From the NCBI GenBank assembly GCA_031547595.1, contig JAVBRU010000094.1, positions 1 to 27,065 of the forward strand: 27,065 nt of DNA, in the 5' to 3' direction. Source of the stretch: JAVBRU01 sp031547595. GTDB taxonomy: Bacteria; Bacillota; Clostridia; Christensenellales; Aristaeellaceae. Positions 24,600-27,065 of this stretch are shown piece by piece (position 1 is the first letter of the stretch; the number at the start of each line of letters is the position of its first letter). The position numbers and the translations under genes were made by a program. The notes under the pieces are model-generated. The model was not told the origin of the DNA. It searched no databases and worked only from the letters and a program-made list of their open reading frames with translations.

Positions 24600-25331
24600 T
24601 TATGTGAGGCCGTTTTTGATGTGCTGCGCCAGCATGGCAATAAACTCGGTATTGGTGGGTTTGCCCCGCTCGGCATCGATGGTCATGCCAAACAGGCGGT
24701 GCATGGCGGGCAATGTGCCAGACAACCAGGTGTTTTCAATTGCGGTGCGCATGGCCCGCTCTACCGACCAAGCGCTGGCCGCAAACTGCTTTGCCAGCGC
24801 CGGATATAAAAGCGTATGATATGCGCCCTCCAGAAGGGGCGAACAGGAAGCATAGGCAGCGGCGTATTCGATATACGCCCTGCCTTTGAGGTTTTGGGGC
24901 ATATCAAGCTCGGTCAGCAGCGCAGCGGCAAGCTCCAAACGCTTGGGGAAAGACGCAAGCGCCAATCGCGGCGTCAATACCGCTGCTATGCCTTCCAACG
25001 CCCGTATCAAACCAGCCGGGTCAAGTGGCATAGGCACTGCTATATCCAGTAAGGATTGATAGAGGGCGGGAGGTGTCTGCCACGCGCACATTAAAACCCT
25101 CGGCGGCGTGAGAAGTCTCGCATCCTGCAAGCGCGATATCAGCGCATAGCCGTCCATTCCGGGCAGTGTATCCTCCACAATCAGCACGTCCGGGCACAGG
25201 GCATAGATTTCAGAAATTGCAGCCTGGCCGTCGGAGGTACTGCCTTGCAGTGCCACAGCGGGGCAGTGCGTCAGGATTTCTTCGAACTGCGAAGGATTCA
25301 GCGCGGCAATATAGGTGCGAAGCGGCTGCAT
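24600..25331 (-). CDS. Spo0A-like protein with degenerate receiver
   Basis: Spo0A is the master regulator of sporulation, normally activated by phosphorylation of a receiver Asp. The C-terminal half of this 243-residue protein clearly matches the Spo0A DNA-binding domain: LKGRAYIEYAAAY, LLYPALAKQFA, the recognition helix SVERAMRTAIENTW, and LFGMTIDAERGKPTNTEFIAMLAQHI. The N-terminal half has receiver-like spacing (PDVLIVEDTLPGMDGY) but lacks key residues: the acidic pair is replaced by A9-A10-L11-N12, the phospho-acceptor position is Glu53, and the conserved Lys near LKPF is missing. It is therefore probably not switched by phosphorelay. The ATG at 25331 lies 7 bases after AGGG and 2 bases after the upstream ThrE-subunit stop. 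This could be a divergent second paralogue; the canonical spo0A is not in this window. Confidence 0.87.
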   Translation of the reverse strand: MQPLRTYIAALNPSQFEEILTHCPAVALQGSTSDGQAAISEIYALCPDVLIVEDTLPGMDGYALISRLQDARLLTPPRVLMCAWQTPPALYQSLLDIAVPMPLDPAGLIRALEGIAAVLTPRLALASFPKRLELAAALLTELDMPQNLKGRAYIEYAAAYASCSPLLEGAYHTLLYPALAKQFAASAWSVERAMRTAIENTWLSGTLPAMHRLFGMTIDAERGKPTNTEFIAMLAQHIKNGLT

Positions 25332-25333
25332 AC

Positions 25334-25759
25334 TCACACCCTGGGCTTTCTATGACGGATGTTGATAAACAGGATGGACGACAGCGTGAGTGCCAGCGCC
25401 ATCGCACAAATGCCCAGCAGCGTGGCAATGCCGGTGGTAGCCGCCAGTGAGTATTCGGCATCTACCACGTAGCGCATGGTTTGGTACAGCCCAAACCCCG
25501 GCACCAGCGGGATGATACAGCTGGTGATAAACAGCGTGGCCGCCTTTTTCTTGATGCGTGCGGTGATCTCGCAGATGATGCCAATCATTAAGGTGGAAAT
25601 AAAATATGCCAGCGTGGTTTGCTGAAGGAAGTAAAATAGCACGTAGCCGGAGGTGGCAATGATGCCGCTCAGCAGCAAGGTGTTCTTTGGTTGATGCAGC
25701 AATATGGCAAACATGATGGTGGCAAAAAAGCAGGCAATCAGCTGGATGGCAAGCGTCAT
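25334..25759 (-). CDS. threonine/serine exporter, small subunit (ThrE_2/DUF3815)
   Basis: The 141-residue product is almost entirely hydrophobic, with four membrane segments and the family motif CIIPLVPGFGLYQTMRYVV, and matches the second half of ThrE-type exporters. In Corynebacterium one fused protein carries both halves; in Clostridia they are split, as here. The ATG at 25759 overlaps the large-subunit stop (ATGA) and follows GGGGAGGG. Export of threonine or serine is inferred from the family and has not been shown for the split form in this organism. Confidence 0.88.
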   Translation of the reverse strand: MTLAIQLIACFFATIMFAILLHQPKNTLLLSGIIATSGYVLFYFLQQTTLAYFISTLMIGIICEITARIKKKAATLFITSCIIPLVPGFGLYQTMRYVVDAEYSLAATTGIATLLGICAMALALTLSSILFINIRHRKPRV

Positions 25760-26520
25760 AGCGTCATCCCTCCCCACACGGCCAGCATAATGCCAACACC
25801 GGCAGCCAGCATGATGGAAATGAGCGCGGCCTCAATGATGCGTGCCCCGCCGCTGATCAAATCGCCCCGCATGGTATCGCGAACCGCGTTGGTCATGGCG
25901 ATGCCGGGCAGGAGCGGCATAATCGCGCCGCTGATCACGGCCTCCGGGTGCACCTGCGGGAAGAGCATGGCTGCGATCAGGGCAATTAGCGCGGTGAGGA
26001 AGCTGGCGAGCATGCCCGACAGCATGCCGGGCACGGCGCGGCGCTGTAAAAAGGGCATCATGGATTGCGTGAGCGCACCGCATACCAGCGCCACCACAAA
26101 ATCCTGCCATGCACCGCCCAACATCACCGAAAAAAACGCTGCGGACAGCGCGAAGGCAGGAATCAAAAAGAGCTGCTGCGTGGAATACTTTGTGCGCAGC
26201 TCGTTCAGGCCGGCAAGGGCATCCTCGGCGTTCATCTGTTTTTGCGCCACCTTGCGGGAGATCTGATTGCAGGCGTCAATGCGCGCCAGATTGATCGAGC
26301 GGCTGCGCACGCGCACGATGCGGCTTTCACTGTCGCCCTGCGCGGTTCGCACCGTCAGCATCAGCCCGGTAGGAAATGCCATCACATCCGTATGCAAAAC
26401 GCCAAGGCCGATGCACATGCGCTCGGCTGTTTCCTCGGCGCGGTAAGTTTCGCCGCCGCTTTCCAATATGATTTGAGCTGCCAGGCAAGCAGCCTCCAAT
26501 TCTACACACAAGTGCCCCAT
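25756..26520 (-). CDS. threonine/serine exporter, large subunit (ThrE_1/DUF1212)
   Basis: The 254-residue protein has a cytoplasmic N-terminal domain (about 1-115) with ESGGETYRAEETAERMC, the DUF1212 signature, and RSINLARIDACNQISR. Five hydrophobic segments follow (about 118-250), including SGAIMPLLPGIAMTNAVRD, which pairs with the PLVPGFG motif of the small subunit. It probably forms the exporter together with the next gene. The ATG at 26520 follows TTGGGGGC. It is the first gene of a three-gene operon that also encodes the Spo0A-like protein. Confidence 0.9.
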   Translation of the reverse strand: MGHLCVELEAACLAAQIILESGGETYRAEETAERMCIGLGVLHTDVMAFPTGLMLTVRTAQGDSESRIVRVRSRSINLARIDACNQISRKVAQKQMNAEDALAGLNELRTKYSTQQLFLIPAFALSAAFFSVMLGGAWQDFVVALVCGALTQSMMPFLQRRAVPGMLSGMLASFLTALIALIAAMLFPQVHPEAVISGAIMPLLPGIAMTNAVRDTMRGDLISGGARIIEAALISIMLAAGVGIMLAVWGGMTL

Positions 26521-26552
26521 TCAAGCGCCCCCAACCCTATATTGACAAAGCG

Positions 26553-26581
26553 ATAATATCATAGACGGGAGGTGAAGTAAA
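26553..26581 (-). promoter_or_regulatory. candidate thrE operon promoter
   Basis: On the minus strand TTTACT (26581-26576) and TATTAT (26558-26553) are 17 bases apart. The -35 box lies inside the left arm of the 26576-26673 inverted repeat. The match is moderate and the call tentative. Confidence 0.4.
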
Positions 26582-26673
26582 GCCAAAAATCGTCTGTCCC
26601 ACCGCTCGTGCCGCACATTTTCAGCGGCTTCACGGTGGGACAGTGAATGTAAGGTCTTTCCCTTGGCTTTACT
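26576..26673. repeat. nested inverted repeat, MITE-like or structured leader
   Basis: Three nested perfect arms: AGTAAAGCCAA (26576-26586) with TTGGCTTTACT (26663-26673); CTGTCCCACCG (26594-26604) with CGGTGGGACAG (26633-26643); and GCCGC (26610-26614) with GCGGC (26624-26628). The 98-base unit holds no open frame. It fits a small non-autonomous element, since both ends carry a TA dinucleotide within the arms, but no longer target duplication flanks it. Confidence 0.6.
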
Positions 26674-26728
26674 ATACCAATCAATTGTGTACGATACTTG
26701 GCAAAAATGTGAAGGTTCCGTGCTGAAA

Positions 26729-27065
26729 ATGCGGCAGAAATGTGGTATACTGCATGTGGAGGTGGTAAAAACGCAACTGGAACTGCAAAAAAAACCCATT
26801 TCTGGCAGTACAACCACGGGCTGGATCAAGCTGATTGCTATTTTGTGCATGATCGTCGATCATGTGGGCGTGGTGTTTTTCCCTCAGGTGTATGAGTTGC
26901 GACTCATCGGGCGCATTGCCTTTCCGCTTTATCTTTGGTGCGCGGTGGTGGGCGTCACCTATACGCGAAACATCTGGAAATATGCGCTTCGGTTGCTGAT
27001 TGTGGGCTTGATCTCTCAGCCGTTTTATATGCTTGGGCTCAATCACAACTGGACGGATTTGAACA
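26729..27065 (+). CDS. TraX family membrane protein, N-terminal part
   Basis: The frame runs off the right edge. After a polar N-terminus it reads GWIKLIAILCMIVDHVGVVF, then ELRLIGRIAFPLYLWCAVVG and LRLLIVGLISQPFYMLGLNH. This is the pattern of TraX-family multi-pass membrane proteins: an IDH/VDH motif in the first membrane helix and an RIAFPL motif in the second. E. coli TraX acetylates F pilin; chromosomal homologues in Bacillota are of unknown function and resemble acyltransferase-3-like membrane proteins. The start is uncertain: ATG 26729 (GAAGG 13 bases upstream), or GTG 26756 or 26762, the last of which overlaps a GGAGG. Confidence 0.8.
   Translation, partial: MRQKCGILHVEVVKTQLELQKKPISGSTTTGWIKLIAILCMIVDHVGVVFFPQVYELRLIGRIAFPLYLWCAVVGVTYTRNIWKYALRLLIVGLISQPFYMLGLNHNWTDLN
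26743..26751 (+). promoter_or_regulatory. extended -10 element near the TraX start
   Basis: TGGTATACT is an extended -10 (TGn-TATACT) on the plus strand. It would start transcription near 26757, inside the longest reading of the TraX gene. If it is used, the start codon must be one of the GTGs at 26756 or 26762. Confidence 0.3.

Noticed and set aside
26576..26673. Confirmed transposable element (MITE)
   Set aside because: No flanking target duplication longer than TA and no second full copy in the window. It is kept as a repeat of unknown nature.

Overview
The window reads as chromosomal DNA from an anaerobic, endospore-forming member of the Bacillota (class Clostridia, with a fairly G+C-rich genome). 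The evidence is the dgt-dnaG-rpoD-trmK-yqfO order, a SipL-type DUF3794/LysM coat protein, a YhcN/YlaJ-type lipoprotein, a Spo0A-family protein, a TGS/SAD-type nucleoside kinase and AGGAGG-type ribosome binding sites. I cannot place it below class with confidence. No tRNA, rRNA, CRISPR array, phage or complete IS element was seen.

Layout. (1) 1-6043, plus strand: the end of dgt, then dnaG, rpoD, trmK, a Nif3/YqfO protein, a coiled-coil zinc-ribbon protein and trmD, closed by a strong terminator. (2) 6176-6586: a small lipoprotein on its own promoter. (3) 6656-12931, minus strand: a complete phosphate module, pstS-pstC-pstA-pstB-phoU-phoB-phoR, mostly joined by 4-bp start/stop overlaps. (4) 13154-15368, plus strand, divergent from pst: a membrane protein resembling a catalytically altered Lgt, a phosphodiester-glycosidase-family protein and a DUF1905 protein, overlapping one another. 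(5) 15462-17009: the SipL-like spore protein. (6) 16978-23638, minus strand: surE, an RpiR regulator, an HI0933-type flavoprotein, a DEDDh exonuclease, a nucleoside kinase, the YhcN-like lipoprotein and a small membrane protein. (7) 23763-24599: an unrecognised plus-strand gene. (8) 24600-26520, minus strand: a two-subunit ThrE-type exporter followed by a Spo0A-like protein with a degenerate receiver. (9) A nested inverted repeat (26576-26673), then the start of a TraX-family gene running off the right edge.

How they work together. PstS, PstC, PstA and PstB form the high-affinity phosphate ABC importer. PhoU and the PhoR/PhoB two-component pair sense and regulate it. The pst promoter region carries several TTTACA repeats resembling Pho boxes, and it faces a good sigma-A promoter driving the Lgt-like operon, so the two units could share control. 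The SipL-, YhcN- and Spo0A-like genes indicate sporulation.

Most notable: (a) PstS is circularly permuted, with its normal C-terminal half placed directly after the signal peptide and its normal N-terminal half at the end, and it carries a one-base frameshift near 12771; (b) the Spo0A-like protein keeps the DNA-binding domain but lacks the phosphorylation residues; (c) the Lgt-like protein has lost key Lgt residues and is encoded with a secreted phosphodiester-glycosidase-family protein opposite the pst operon.
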